Shown here: piece after piece, positions 43,383-52,257 of the stretch
Numbering within the stretch: position 1 is the first letter of the stretch
Layout of the letters: each line of letters opens with the position of its first letter
NCBI GenBank assembly: GCA_023433275.1
Contig: JAEZDN010000021.1
Span: 139,002 to 203,001, forward strand
DNA: 64,000 nucleotides
Direction of reading: 5' to 3'
Source of the DNA: Verrucomicrobiota bacterium
Lineage (GTDB): Bacteria; Verrucomicrobiota; Verrucomicrobiia; Opitutales; Opitutaceae
Notes under the pieces: model-generated
Databases searched by the model: none
Told to the model about the DNA's origin: nothing
What the model saw: the letters and a program-made list of their open reading frames with translations, nothing else
Program-made: the position numbers and the translations under genes

Positions 43383-44633
43383 TCATTTCCCTCCCAGGCC
43401 GGCAGCATGAATCGCAACCAATTCCTGCACCCGCGCCCGGTTCACTTTTCCCGCGTCATTCAGCGGCCACTCCGCAAGGGGGATGTACCGCTTCGGTCGT
43501 TTCCAGGGCGACAACCCGCGGCCGGCCGCCCCTTCGACCTTCGCCGGGTCAAACTCCTGCTTTGCCGGATACGCCGCTACCACCGCCTGTCCCCATTCCT
43601 CATCCGGCACACCCACGACCACGATCTCCGCGCACGCCCCGGTATCGCGCAACACTGCTTCGACCTCCGCGGGATGCACTTTTTCCCCGCCAGTAATGAT
43701 GACCGCATCGGCCCGGCCCCGCACGTGCAGGTGGCCGCGCTCATCAAGGCATCCCAGATCCGCGGTGCCAAAGTCGCCCGCTTCGCGCCACGCCGGAAAA
43801 TAACCGCGAAAGAGCGAATCGCCCCCAACTGAGATCATCCCCTCCGCCGACACCGCAACGCGCGCATGGGGCAGCGCGGTGCCACAACTCCGGACGCCGG
43901 CGAGGAATTCCTCCGGACGCAAGGCCGCGGCCATCGCCAGCGTCTCGGTCATGCCATAACCCGTCGAAACTCGCATCCCCGCCGCCGCCGCACGGTCCAG
44001 CAGCCCCGCCGTGGCCGGCGCGCCCCCGAGAAACAGGATGCGAAACTGCGCCAGCCACTCGGTCGCGGCGCGATGTCGCATCAGGCGCTCGAGCTGCGTC
44101 GGCACCAGCGAGATCACCCATCCCTGCGCCCGGGCGGGCAGCGTGGGAACCGCCCCGGCTTCCACCGCTTTCCAATCCACCTCAATATGGTCACCGCCGG
44201 TCAGGACGCTCCGCAGCCAGGCCATCAGCCCGCTCACATGATGGAGCGGCAGCATCCCGACCGCATTGACCCGCTTCAGCCCGAAATGTCGCACGAATCC
44301 CCCGACCGCCGCCTCGACCGTATCCTGATCATGCCGGGCAAACTTCAGCCGCCCCGAGCTTCCTCCCGTCGGAATCATCAACCATCCTCGTTCAGCCTCT
44401 GGCGTTCCGCGGCCCGCTTCCCCTTCCATCAACCGCGCCACCTGCTCCCGCTCGGGGGCACCCCACGCCGGGTCACCCAGGAACACCGCGCCCGTTCCCG
44501 CCGCCGCCTCGGCAAAACGAGCCATGAATCGCCGTGGGGCCGATTCGCAGACCATCATCGGTCCAGCCGGACGCGGGGCCGCTCCGTCGCCGCGCCACGC
44601 CGCGAGCTTCTGACTGAATTCAAGACGTGTCAT
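43383..44633 (-). CDS. menE: o-Succinylbenzoate-CoA ligase
   Basis: 416 residues, on the short side for the family. Adenylate-forming enzyme motifs: P-loop WLMIPTGGSSGRLKFA, STGYGMTETLA, GGDSLFRGYF, DLGCLDERGHLHVRGRADAV (hinge Asp/Arg), and catalytic Lys in LNDAGKVNRA. It activates o-succinylbenzoate in menaquinone synthesis. Identity as MenE rests partly on the adjacent menC, 31 bases upstream in the same operon. Confidence 0.85.
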   Translation of the reverse strand: MTRLEFSQKLAAWRGDGAAPRPAGPMMVCESAPRRFMARFAEAAAGTGAVFLGDPAWGAPEREQVARLMEGEAGRGTPEAERGWLMIPTGGSSGRLKFARHDQDTVEAAVGGFVRHFGLKRVNAVGMLPLHHVSGLMAWLRSVLTGGDHIEVDWKAVEAGAVPTLPARAQGWVISLVPTQLERLMRHRAATEWLAQFRILFLGGAPATAGLLDRAAAAGMRVSTGYGMTETLAMAAALRPEEFLAGVRSCGTALPHARVAVSAEGMISVGGDSLFRGYFPAWREAGDFGTADLGCLDERGHLHVRGRADAVIITGGEKVHPAEVEAVLRDTGACAEIVVVGVPDEEWGQAVVAAYPAKQEFDPAKVEGAAGRGLSPWKRPKRYIPLAEWPLNDAGKVNRARVQELVAIHAAGLGGK

Positions 44634-44664
44634 GTTCGTTCAAATCAGGGTCGACTTCGCGAAT

Positions 44665-45720
44665 TCAAACTTCACCCGCGCTCCTCCACAACGCTTCAGG
44701 ATCCACCCCGCCATTCCATGCGGCGTCCAGCATGGGTCCCGCCGCGGGGCCGTCCCAACGCCGGTCGCCGAACAAATCCCCCACCCCGAATCCGGGTGAA
44801 CGTTTCAACATTCCTCGAAGATGCCCGGCCGCAAAACGCAGGATCTGCGCCCGTCCCAACGCGGTCTCGATCGCACTCGACAGCACCACATCCGGTGACG
44901 TCCCCGCATGCCAATCCGCCAGTTCCGCCATCGGGCCCGCCAGCGCCGGTTTGATCACAAACACCCCCGGCCAGCCACGCGCCTGCCATTCTCGCGCCTG
45001 CGACAAACGCACCACGGATTCGTCCAACGCCAGCTTCACGGGGTAATCCAGCGCCAGCCCCAACAGCCCGTCTCCATCCCCCGGCGCCACCGGCTGCTCC
45101 ACAAATTCCACCGGACGCTCCGCACAACGCTCCAACCATCGCGTCGCCTGCCTTCGCGTCCACGCTCCATTTGCGTCCAACCGAAGCTTCGCATACGCCG
45201 GCAACCGCTCGATCAGCTCATCCAGCATCCCCAGTTCCTGGTCCAAATCGCCCACGCCCACCTTCCATTTGAAAGACAACCAGCCAGCCTCGAGGCGTTC
45301 CATCAGCATCGTCACCGCCCCGCGGCCCGCCGGCAACAACGCCGTCAAGGGCACGCGCCATCCCGTCGATTCCAGCGGACCGCCTTCCACCTTGTCCCCG
45401 GTTGGTCCGTCATCCGGATCCGTTCCAAGCGCGCGCAGCGCCTCCGCGAGCGCGAACCGCACGCACCCCATTCGCTCCGGCACGTCCGCCAGCGCCGACT
45501 CGTCGACACGGTCGCCCCACTTCGCACAAATTTCCTCCGCCTCGGCGAGCGTCTCGGTGCCAAACCAGGGAATCGGCGCGATTTCCCCGAAGCCGAGCCG
45601 CCCCCGCACGTCCTCCACGCGCAACAAAATTCCCTCGCGCTCCGCCCACAGGCCATGCGCCGTGCGCAACGGAACGCGCAACGGCAGCCGGTAGTGCCGA
45701 TAGGAAAAGAGATGCCTCAT
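44665..45720 (-). CDS. menC: o-Succinylbenzoate synthase
   Basis: 351 residues from MRHLFSYR. Enolase-superfamily barrel: FKWKVGVGD (catalytic Lys), LRLDANGAW (metal Asp), EFVEQPV (metal Glu), LALDESV (metal Asp), and FVIKPALAG (second Lys). It dehydrates SHCHC to o-succinylbenzoate. A frame extension to 45780 was trimmed because MenC homology starts at residue 1 here. It precedes menE. Confidence 0.87.
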   Translation of the reverse strand: MRHLFSYRHYRLPLRVPLRTAHGLWAEREGILLRVEDVRGRLGFGEIAPIPWFGTETLAEAEEICAKWGDRVDESALADVPERMGCVRFALAEALRALGTDPDDGPTGDKVEGGPLESTGWRVPLTALLPAGRGAVTMLMERLEAGWLSFKWKVGVGDLDQELGMLDELIERLPAYAKLRLDANGAWTRRQATRWLERCAERPVEFVEQPVAPGDGDGLLGLALDYPVKLALDESVVRLSQAREWQARGWPGVFVIKPALAGPMAELADWHAGTSPDVVLSSAIETALGRAQILRFAAGHLRGMLKRSPGFGVGDLFGDRRWDGPAAGPMLDAAWNGGVDPEALWRSAGEV

Positions 45721-45923
45721 GCCGGCCTGCAATTCATCACTCCGCCTCAAAAACGCCAAACCCCAAATGCCGATTCCCATGGCGGGTCTCCTCCTCCCGC
45801 GTCACCAGGCCGCCAGCTTCCCCTCGGCAATCCGCCTGCGACAAACGCAAACCCGCGCGCCCTGTTTGCCTTTTCCCCCATCCAAGGTTTCCCTGCCCTG
45901 CCACTTCAATTGATCCCTTCCCC

Positions 45924-46454
45924 ATGAAACACTATAGCTTCTCGGACACCTTCCGCTCCCTCTTCGATCAGGCCGTCAAACTTTACGCATCGGGGATCAC
46001 CGACCAGCAGAAATTCTTCACCGCCGACGAACGCGCCTGGCTCGCGGCCAACGGGCTCAGCGTCCAAAATCTCTTCGACTACGCCGAGGACCAACAGGGC
46101 TATGGCGAACCGGGTTACGACCGCGCCCTCGCCATCGAACTCGTTCGCCGCGACTACTTCCTCAACGTCCAGCACGGCAAGGCATCCACCCACGTGATCG
46201 ATGCCAGCTCGATGCCGGCCAAGACCGACGCCGTGAACGGCATCGCCTGGCTCCCCCGCCTCCTCCCCAAGGCCAAGGCGAAACTCCGCGGCGAGCTGCC
46301 TTCGAACCTCATGTACTGCTGCGGCGGCGACCGTCAGTTTTTCCAGAAACACGACATCCACCCCGCCGAATTCCTGAGTCTGATCTGGCGAAACTTCGAC
46401 AACGACCAAGCCACCATCGATTGGGTCACCAAGCGCAGCACCGCCTCGAAGTAG
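45924..46454 (+). CDS. DUF5069 domain protein
   Basis: 176 residues. Matches the DUF5069 pattern around GIAWLPRLLPKAKAKLRGEL, DLMYCCGGDRQFFQ and HDIHPAEFLSLIWR. This family is frequent in Verrucomicrobia and cyanobacteria with no known function. No signal peptide. An N-terminal helix region (FSDTFRSLFDQAVKLYASG) precedes the domain. Confidence 0.8.
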   Translation: MKHYSFSDTFRSLFDQAVKLYASGITDQQKFFTADERAWLAANGLSVQNLFDYAEDQQGYGEPGYDRALAIELVRRDYFLNVQHGKASTHVIDASSMPAKTDAVNGIAWLPRLLPKAKAKLRGELPSNLMYCCGGDRQFFQKHDIHPAEFLSLIWRNFDNDQATIDWVTKRSTASK

Positions 46455-46480
46455 TCCCCAAGGGAAACCTTCCCTCACCT

Positions 46481-46539
46481 CCTGGAGCCGGGGCGCCCTC
46501 GCCCCGGTCGGACCGGCCCGGGGGCGGGCCGGCTCCAGG
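46481..46539 (+). repeat. Nested palindrome GAGCCGGGGCGCCCTCGCCCC type
   Basis: Outer 11-bp arms CCTGGAGCCGG (46481-46491) and CCGGCTCCAGG (46529-46539), with an inner GGGGCGCCCTCGCCCC hairpin. A related half-copy lies at 46920-46942. Confidence 0.8.
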
Positions 46540-46554
46540 CGACCGACACCAGCA

Positions 46555-46592
46555 CGAGAGAAAGATTACGATTAAGAGAAAGAGAACGAGGT
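46555..46592 (+). repeat. GA-rich purine tract
   Basis: Reads GAGAGAAAGATTACGATTAA then GAGAAAGAGAACGAG. Its complement resembles the CT tract at 46850-46902 in the same intergenic region. Confidence 0.6.
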
Positions 46593-46615
46593 AGACAGCG
46601 AGCGGCTGCTGGAGC

Positions 46616-46695
46616 TGTAGGGGCGCAGTCTTGCTGCGCCCTCCGATCGCGGGGGATCCACAAACCCAAGGGCGCAGCAAGTCTGCGCCCCTACA
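46616..46695 (+). repeat. 27-bp inverted repeat, GTAGGG/CTTGC family, ending in A-run
   Basis: Left arm 46616-46642 and right arm 46669-46695 pair at 26 of 27 positions. The arms begin TGTAGGGGCGCAG and contain CTTGCTGCGCCC, itself a smaller hairpin. The right end continues into a run of nine A (46695-46703), so the minus strand has the form of an intrinsic terminator preceded by T-run rather than followed by it. Confidence 0.85.
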
Positions 46696-46740
46696 AAAAA
46701 AAACATCCCTGAGCGCGAACGACCTCGCCCACGGAGGGCG

Positions 46741-46769
46741 GAATGCCGGGTGAGGGCACCCGGCCCACA
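46741..46769 (+). repeat. GGGTGCCCTCACCC-type palindrome, single arm
   Basis: GAATGCCGGGTGAGGGCACC then CGGCCCACA; reverse complement of the arm type at 31412 with CC for CCC. Another copy is at 60531-60556. Confidence 0.75.
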
Positions 46770-46849
46770 ATTTTGAAGGTTGGGCGAATCCTCGGGATGA
46801 GCCCGTGACGGGCGCAGCGACGCGAGTGGGGGGCCTCGGTGTCGGCCCC

Positions 46850-46902
46850 TTTCCTCTTTCTCTTTATCTTTCTCGTTCTCTCTCTCGTTCTCTCTCCGGT
46901 TC
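46850..46902 (+). repeat. CT-rich pyrimidine tract
   Basis: Almost pure pyrimidine: CTTTCCTCTTTCTCTTTATC, then TTTCTCGTTCTCTCTCTCGT, then TCTCTCTCC. It lies 145 bases upstream of the next gene. Confidence 0.65.
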
Positions 46903-47047
46903 TGATCGTGGCTCTGGGTGGAGCCGGAGCGCCCTCGCCCCGGTTCATCCGTGCCGACTCAGGGATTGCCACATCCCGTCGCCGTGCCATTTCCACAGGA
47001 ACGAGGCGCCAACTCCCGGGTGCTTTCCGGGGCCTTCCCTTCTCGTC

Positions 47048-47494
47048 ATGAAAATCTTCCCTTGGATTATTCTGATCGTGATCGCGGCCGCCCTTCTGCT
47101 CGTGCCGCTCCTGGGCAAGGCCAAGGCATCCCCCATCGAGGTCCGGCAAATCACACCAGAAGACGGCGAAATTCTCGAGGAATGGATCCGTGTCACCGCC
47201 GAAAAAGACGTCCTGGGCGTCAATGCCACGCGTTCGGCCGGAAAATGGAACTGGACGATCTTCATCTCCGCCGCGGAGTTCGTACGTGGAGATCCCCTCG
47301 CCGCCCGCCTGGATCGCGACATCACCGCCGCGCTTTCCCAAGTGAAGGGCGTGACCGCCGTGGCTCGCGAGGACACCGAAGTCTGGTTGGTGCAGGGCCA
47401 GGGTGCCGCTGGGGCCGACCTGGTGCGCGCATGCGGCGAAGCGCTGGACCGCCTCGCGCCCGAAATTCGCGATCACCTGAAAAAACTGCACTAA
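47048..47494 (+). CDS. Hypothetical N-terminally anchored protein
   Basis: 148 residues. One N-terminal membrane helix (FPWIILIVIAAALLLVPLLG) then a soluble alpha/beta domain exposed outside the cytoplasm by inference. The C-terminal half (LDRDITAALSQVKGVTAVAR, EDTEVWLVQG) looks like a small ferredoxin-like fold, but no family is recognised. It is 4 bases from the next small gene and upstream of iorAB in the same direction. Confidence 0.65.
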   Translation: MKIFPWIILIVIAAALLLVPLLGKAKASPIEVRQITPEDGEILEEWIRVTAEKDVLGVNATRSAGKWNWTIFISAAEFVRGDPLAARLDRDITAALSQVKGVTAVAREDTEVWLVQGQGAAGADLVRACGEALDRLAPEIRDHLKKLH

Positions 47495-47498
47495 GCTC

Positions 47499-47774
47499 AT
47501 GCCCCTTCCCCCACATCGCGCCTGGTTTCCCGCCAAAGTCCGCGGCTGGGGCTGGGGCGCACCCACCACCTGGCAGGGACGCGTCGTCCTGGTCGCGTTC
47601 GCGATCGTCCTCGGCACCGGGCTCGTCCTACTCCGGGCGCATCCTGTTCTGGTCCGGGTCGGCTATGTGGTAGGCCTGTGTGTCTTGTTGTGCCTCGTCT
47701 GCTGGTGGAAGGGCGAGCCGCCGCGCTGGCGGGACGGCACGAACAGCGCGCCGCCCGGGTCATCGAAATCCTAG
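47499..47774 (+). CDS. Hypothetical small membrane protein
   Basis: 91 residues with two membrane helices (RVVLVAFAIVLGTGLVLL and VGYVVGLCVLLCLVCWW) and a polar tail. Four bases after the previous gene and 75 before iorA, so an operon with the molybdenum enzyme is possible. No family is recognised. The first 25 residues are Trp/Gly-rich. Confidence 0.6.
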   Translation: MPLPPHRAWFPAKVRGWGWGAPTTWQGRVVLVAFAIVLGTGLVLLRAHPVLVRVGYVVGLCVLLCLVCWWKGEPPRWRDGTNSAPPGSSKS

Positions 47775-47849
47775 CGCTCCCGGACGCACCTCCTTCCCCA
47801 TTTGACGCCACGGTCCTCCTGCACAGCGTGAGCGCTGCTCTTACCCCTC

Positions 47850-48322
<473 letters not shown>

Positions 48323-48326
<4 letters not shown>

Positions 48327-50536
48327 AACGCCCAGCCCTCTCCCGCCGCGAATTTCTCCGCGTGACCTCCCTCGCCGGCGGCGGCTTCGCCATCGGCTTC
48401 GCCCTGCCCGGCACCGCCTTCGCCCAAGGTGCGAACCTCCTCGACGATACCGCGAAACAATTCACCCCGAGCCCCTTCATCCGGATCACGCCGGAGAACA
48501 TCATTACCATCCTCGCCAAGAATCCCGAGACCGGTCAGGGCGTGAAGACGTCCCTCCCGATGATCGTGGCCGAGGAACTCGACGCTGATTTCAACACCAT
48601 CGTCATCGAGCAGGCCGGCCTGCGCAGCGACGTCGGCGCCCAGTTCGCCGGCGGCAGTCGTTCCACGCCCGACAACTACATGCGCCTGCGCATCGCCGGC
48701 GCGACCGCCCGCGTCATGTTGATCGAGGCCGCCGCCCAGACCTGGGGCGTGCCCGCCGACCAGCTCACCACCGAAAAAGGGAAGGTCATCCATTCCGCCT
48801 CCGGCCGCTCCGCCACCTACGGCGAACTCGCCACCAAGGCCGCGACCCTTCCCATCCCCGATGAGAAATCCGTCCGCCTCAAGAAGGAGGGCGAGTTCCG
48901 GGTCATGGGCTCCCGGGTGGGCGGCGTCGACAATCCCGCGATCGTCACCGGCAAGGCCCTGTTTGGCATCGACCAGAAACTGCCGGGCATGGTGTACGCG
49001 GCCTACGAGAAATGTCCCGTGTACGGCGGCAAGGTTGTCAGCGCCAACATCGAGCGCATCAAGAAACTGCCGGGCGTCCTCGATTGCTTCGTGCTCGAGG
49101 GCACCGACAACATCAACGGCCTCAAGCCCGGTGTGGCCATCGTGGCCACCTCCACCTGGGCCGCGTTTTCGGCCAAGAAACACCTGAGCGTGGAATGGGA
49201 TGAATCCGCCGGCGTCGGCCACTCCAGCGAGCGCTACGCCGCCGAAGCCGCCGCCCTCGCGCAGTCCGCGGGCACCACGATCCGTCACGACGGCGATGTC
49301 GCCGCCGCGCTGGCCAGAGCCCCCCACCGCGCCGAAGGCGCCTATTTTTATCCATTCCTCAACCACGCCACCCTCGAGCCCCAGGGCTGCACCGCCTGGG
49401 TCCGCGACGACGGCATCGAGTTCTGGACGACGTCCCAAACCCCGGGCTCCGGCCAGGAACTCGTCGCGAACACACTGAAGATCGCGAAGGAGAAACTGAA
49501 ACTCAACTTCGTCCGCGGCGGCGGCGGTTTCGGCCGCCGCCTGGCCAACGATTACATGGTCGAGGCCGCCGCCATCGCCCAACGCACCAACGGGGCGCCG
49601 GTGAAGCTCACCTGGACGCGGGAGGACGACATGCGGCATGACTGCTTCCATCGCCCCGGGGGCTGGCATTTCCTCAAGGGCGCCGTCGACGCCTCGGGCA
49701 AGATTTCCGCGTGGCACAATCATTTCGTGACCTTCGGTTTCAAGAACACCGAGCGCGTCGCCTCGTCGGCCGGTCTGGGCTTTGACGAACTCCCCGCCCG
49801 CTTCGTCCCCAACTACCGCCTCGACCAGTCGATCATCGCCACGATGATTCCGACCGGCCCGATGCGCGCCCCGGGCAGCAACGGCCTGGCCTTCGTGTTC
49901 CAGAGCTTCATCGATGAACTCGCGCACGCTGCCGGACGCGATCCGGTGCAATTCCGCCTCGATTTGTTGGGCGAGGACCGCGTGGTCGGCCCGAGCGAGG
50001 GCCAACGCGGCACACCCTACGACACCGGTCGCATGAAGGGCGTGATCCGGCTCGCCGCCGAGAAATCCGGCTGGGGCACCCCACTGCCCAAAGGCGAAGG
50101 GCGCGGCGTGGCGTTTCATTTCAGCCATTCCGGTTACGTCGCCATGGTCGCGCATGTTGCCGTCAGTCCCGACGGCACTCTCACGGTCAAGGAAGTCACA
50201 TGCGCCAGCGATGTCGGTCCCATCATCAACCTCAGTGGTGCGGAAAACCAGGTGCAGGGCTCCGTCATCGACGGACTCGGCGCCGTCTGGCTCCAGGAAA
50301 TGACCTTCGACGAGGGGCGCGCCGTGCAGAGCAACTTCCACGATTTCCCGCTGCTGCGCATCAATGCTGCGCCGAAGGTCGGCGTCCACTTTATCCAGAG
50401 CGGCAATCCCCCCACGGGCCTCGGCGAGCCGCCCTATCCCGTGGTGCCCCCGGTGATCGTGAACGCCATCTTCGCCGCCACCGGCAAGCGCATTCGCCAC
50501 TGGCCGATCAACAAGACCGACCTCAGCTCCACCTGA
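48323..50536 (+). CDS. iorB: Isoquinoline 1-oxidoreductase-type molybdopterin subunit
   Basis: 737 residues. Tat signal (SRREFLRVTSLAGGGFAIGFALPGTAFA), so the enzyme is exported and the small subunit likely hitch-hikes. Two aldehyde-oxidase-like domains follow: QTPGSGQELVANTLK, RGGGGFGRRLANDYMVEA, PTGPMRAPGSNGLAFVFQSF, and the near-C-terminal catalytic Glu region in GLGEPPYPVVPPVI. IorAB-type enzymes hydroxylate N-heterocycles or oxidise aldehydes; the natural electron acceptor may be a periplasmic cytochrome. Substrate is unknown. No XdhC-like maturation gene is adjacent. Confidence 0.9.
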
Positions 50537-50710
50537 GCCGAACAATTTCCCAGCAGCACGCGCGTCCCTGCACAGCACACACTTTGGGCACCCTCTCACC
50601 CTCTCCCGAATAGGCTTCTGACCGCCATGCTTTGATTCCCCTCGATGAAGAGGGATGGCGCGCAGCGACGGGGTGTGTGGCGGTGTGCCGCGTGAGCCGT
50701 GCTTTTTGAG

Positions 50711-50730
50711 GGTCGTCGCTTGCGACGACC
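50711..50730 (+). repeat. GGTCGNCGCTTGCGNCGACC palindrome
   Basis: Perfect GGTCGTCGCTTGCGACGACC (9-bp arms, 2-base centre) preceded by TTTTTGAG. It differs from 34776-34795 by a compensated change in both arms, evidence that pairing is maintained. Confidence 0.85.
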
Positions 50731-50772
50731 TCATGCGCGAGGTCGGCCTGGCTCCCCAAACCCCACCCTTTC

Positions 50773-52254
50773 CTACTCCTCCCGAAAACTCCGGAGCTTC
50801 CGCATATCGATCAGAAGATCGTATGACCCTTCCGCCGGCTCGCCTGGTCCCACCGCCAGCGTGTAGCTGCCGCCGCGCGGCAACCGGTCGCCGAATCGTT
50901 CGCGCAACGCGGACTTGAACATTTCCTCCGCCACGTGCGCGTCCGCGCTCGAGAGTGAACCAAACTCGTCGCCGTAGATCCGTTCGGTGGAACGATCGTC
51001 GGCGCCCGGCGTGATGATCTGCACGCGCACCGGTTGGTTGAAACCCGCGCGCAGCACCGAGCTTCGCACGAGATCCCACTCGCGGCTCTGCGGCTCGGCA
51101 AACAGGCGGAACGAATTGAAATGCGCCGCATAAGCCAGAGCGCCCCAGATCAGCGCCAGCAGCGGATAATGCACCCACGGGCGCTGTTTTTCACCGAGCA
51201 CCAGCAACCGGAACCCGGCGGTCACCATCACCAGCACCAAGCCGCACGCCGCGAACAGCACGCGGTACGTGCTCGAACGCTCCGCTGCCACCAGCGCAAT
51301 CCCGCCCGCCAACAGCGGCAGCGCAATCAGGCAAATGAGCCACCGTCGCTTCAGGCCCTCCTCACCGGACGACGACACCCGGGCGTACGCCGCGATCAGG
51401 ATGCCCAGCACCAGGACAACCGTGCTCCAGTAAATCCAAGCCCGCGTCTGGTAATCGTCATTGAGCGCGAACAACGCGAGCGCGTTGGGCAGCGGGTTCG
51501 AGAGAAACCAGGCCAGCTTGGTGAAGGGATTCGTTTCCAGCCCGTGCCGGCCCGACTCCGTGAACTCCCCGCTCGACAACAGCCCCTGCACCACCGCCCA
51601 GCCGGCCACCAGCCCGGCCACCAAGACCCCCACATGGATCAACACCCAGCTCAGGTCTCCCATCGTCTCGCGGTTCTTGCGCGCGAGCAGCACTCCCGCC
51701 AGCGGCACCATCGCGAAAAGCACGTTGGACGGCGCCACCAGGCTCGCCACCGCGTAGATCATGCCGCCGCCCAGCAAAGCGACGATCCGCTTGAGCCCCC
51801 CGCGCTCGATCTCGGTTTCCACCGCGGAAAAACCGGCCATGGCGAGCAAGAGCGTCAATGCCTGCGCCCAGCCCGAGGCCCAGCTCGCCAGCACTTGGGC
51901 CGACGGCAGCATCAGCAGCCCGAGCCCGATGCCGGCCGCCTGCACTTCATTCCAGCCGGATTGGTACAATTGCCGCCAAAGCACGAGCCCGAGCAGCGTC
52001 AGCAGCAAGACACTGCACAGCCGGAGCCACTGCAGCCGCTTCACCTCGCCGGTCGCGGCATACGAAGTCTCCAGCATCGCCCCGTACAACGGCCGGCCTT
52101 CCGCCGCATAAAGCTTCACCAGCCGCCCCGGCTCTTCGGAGGAAATGCGCAGGTGGCTGTAGTCGCTCCGCATCCCGTAGTCGTGAAACACCGTCTGCCA
52201 ATAGACCAGGATCGGCGTGAGCAGGAGGATGTAGAGGCAGATCCGGGTGCGCAT
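50773..52254 (-). CDS. Large multipass membrane protein, possible glycosyltransferase-C-like
   Basis: 493 residues with about ten membrane helices and a soluble C-terminal domain of about 100 residues (VRSSVLRAGFNQPVRVQIIT to the end). The first loop HDYGMRSDYSHLR, after helix 1, has the Asp position seen in GT-C enzymes, but no signature is decisive. Stop of polB lies 3 bases upstream of its start, so it may share the sirB-polB transcript. Confidence 0.65.
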   Translation of the reverse strand: MRTRICLYILLLTPILVYWQTVFHDYGMRSDYSHLRISSEEPGRLVKLYAAEGRPLYGAMLETSYAATGEVKRLQWLRLCSVLLLTLLGLVLWRQLYQSGWNEVQAAGIGLGLLMLPSAQVLASWASGWAQALTLLLAMAGFSAVETEIERGGLKRIVALLGGGMIYAVASLVAPSNVLFAMVPLAGVLLARKNRETMGDLSWVLIHVGVLVAGLVAGWAVVQGLLSSGEFTESGRHGLETNPFTKLAWFLSNPLPNALALFALNDDYQTRAWIYWSTVVLVLGILIAAYARVSSSGEEGLKRRWLICLIALPLLAGGIALVAAERSSTYRVLFAACGLVLVMVTAGFRLLVLGEKQRPWVHYPLLALIWGALAYAAHFNSFRLFAEPQSREWDLVRSSVLRAGFNQPVRVQIITPGADDRSTERIYGDEFGSLSSADAHVAEEMFKSALRERFGDRLPRGGSYTLAVGPGEPAEGSYDLLIDMRKLRSFREE

Positions 52255-52257
52255 TCG

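Larger units (their letters stand above)
46455..47047. other. 593-base non-coding hub of palindromes and GA/CT tracts
   Basis: Holds four repeat elements (46481-46539, 46616-46695, 46741-46769 and a GCCCTCGCCCC copy near 46920-46942), a GA-rich tract (46555-46592) and a CT-rich tract (46850-46902). No gene is supported. Confidence 0.7.

Noticed and set aside
46850..46902. CT tract considered as a possible CRISPR or microsatellite array
   Set aside because: No regular repeat-spacer structure; it is a degenerate pyrimidine tract.
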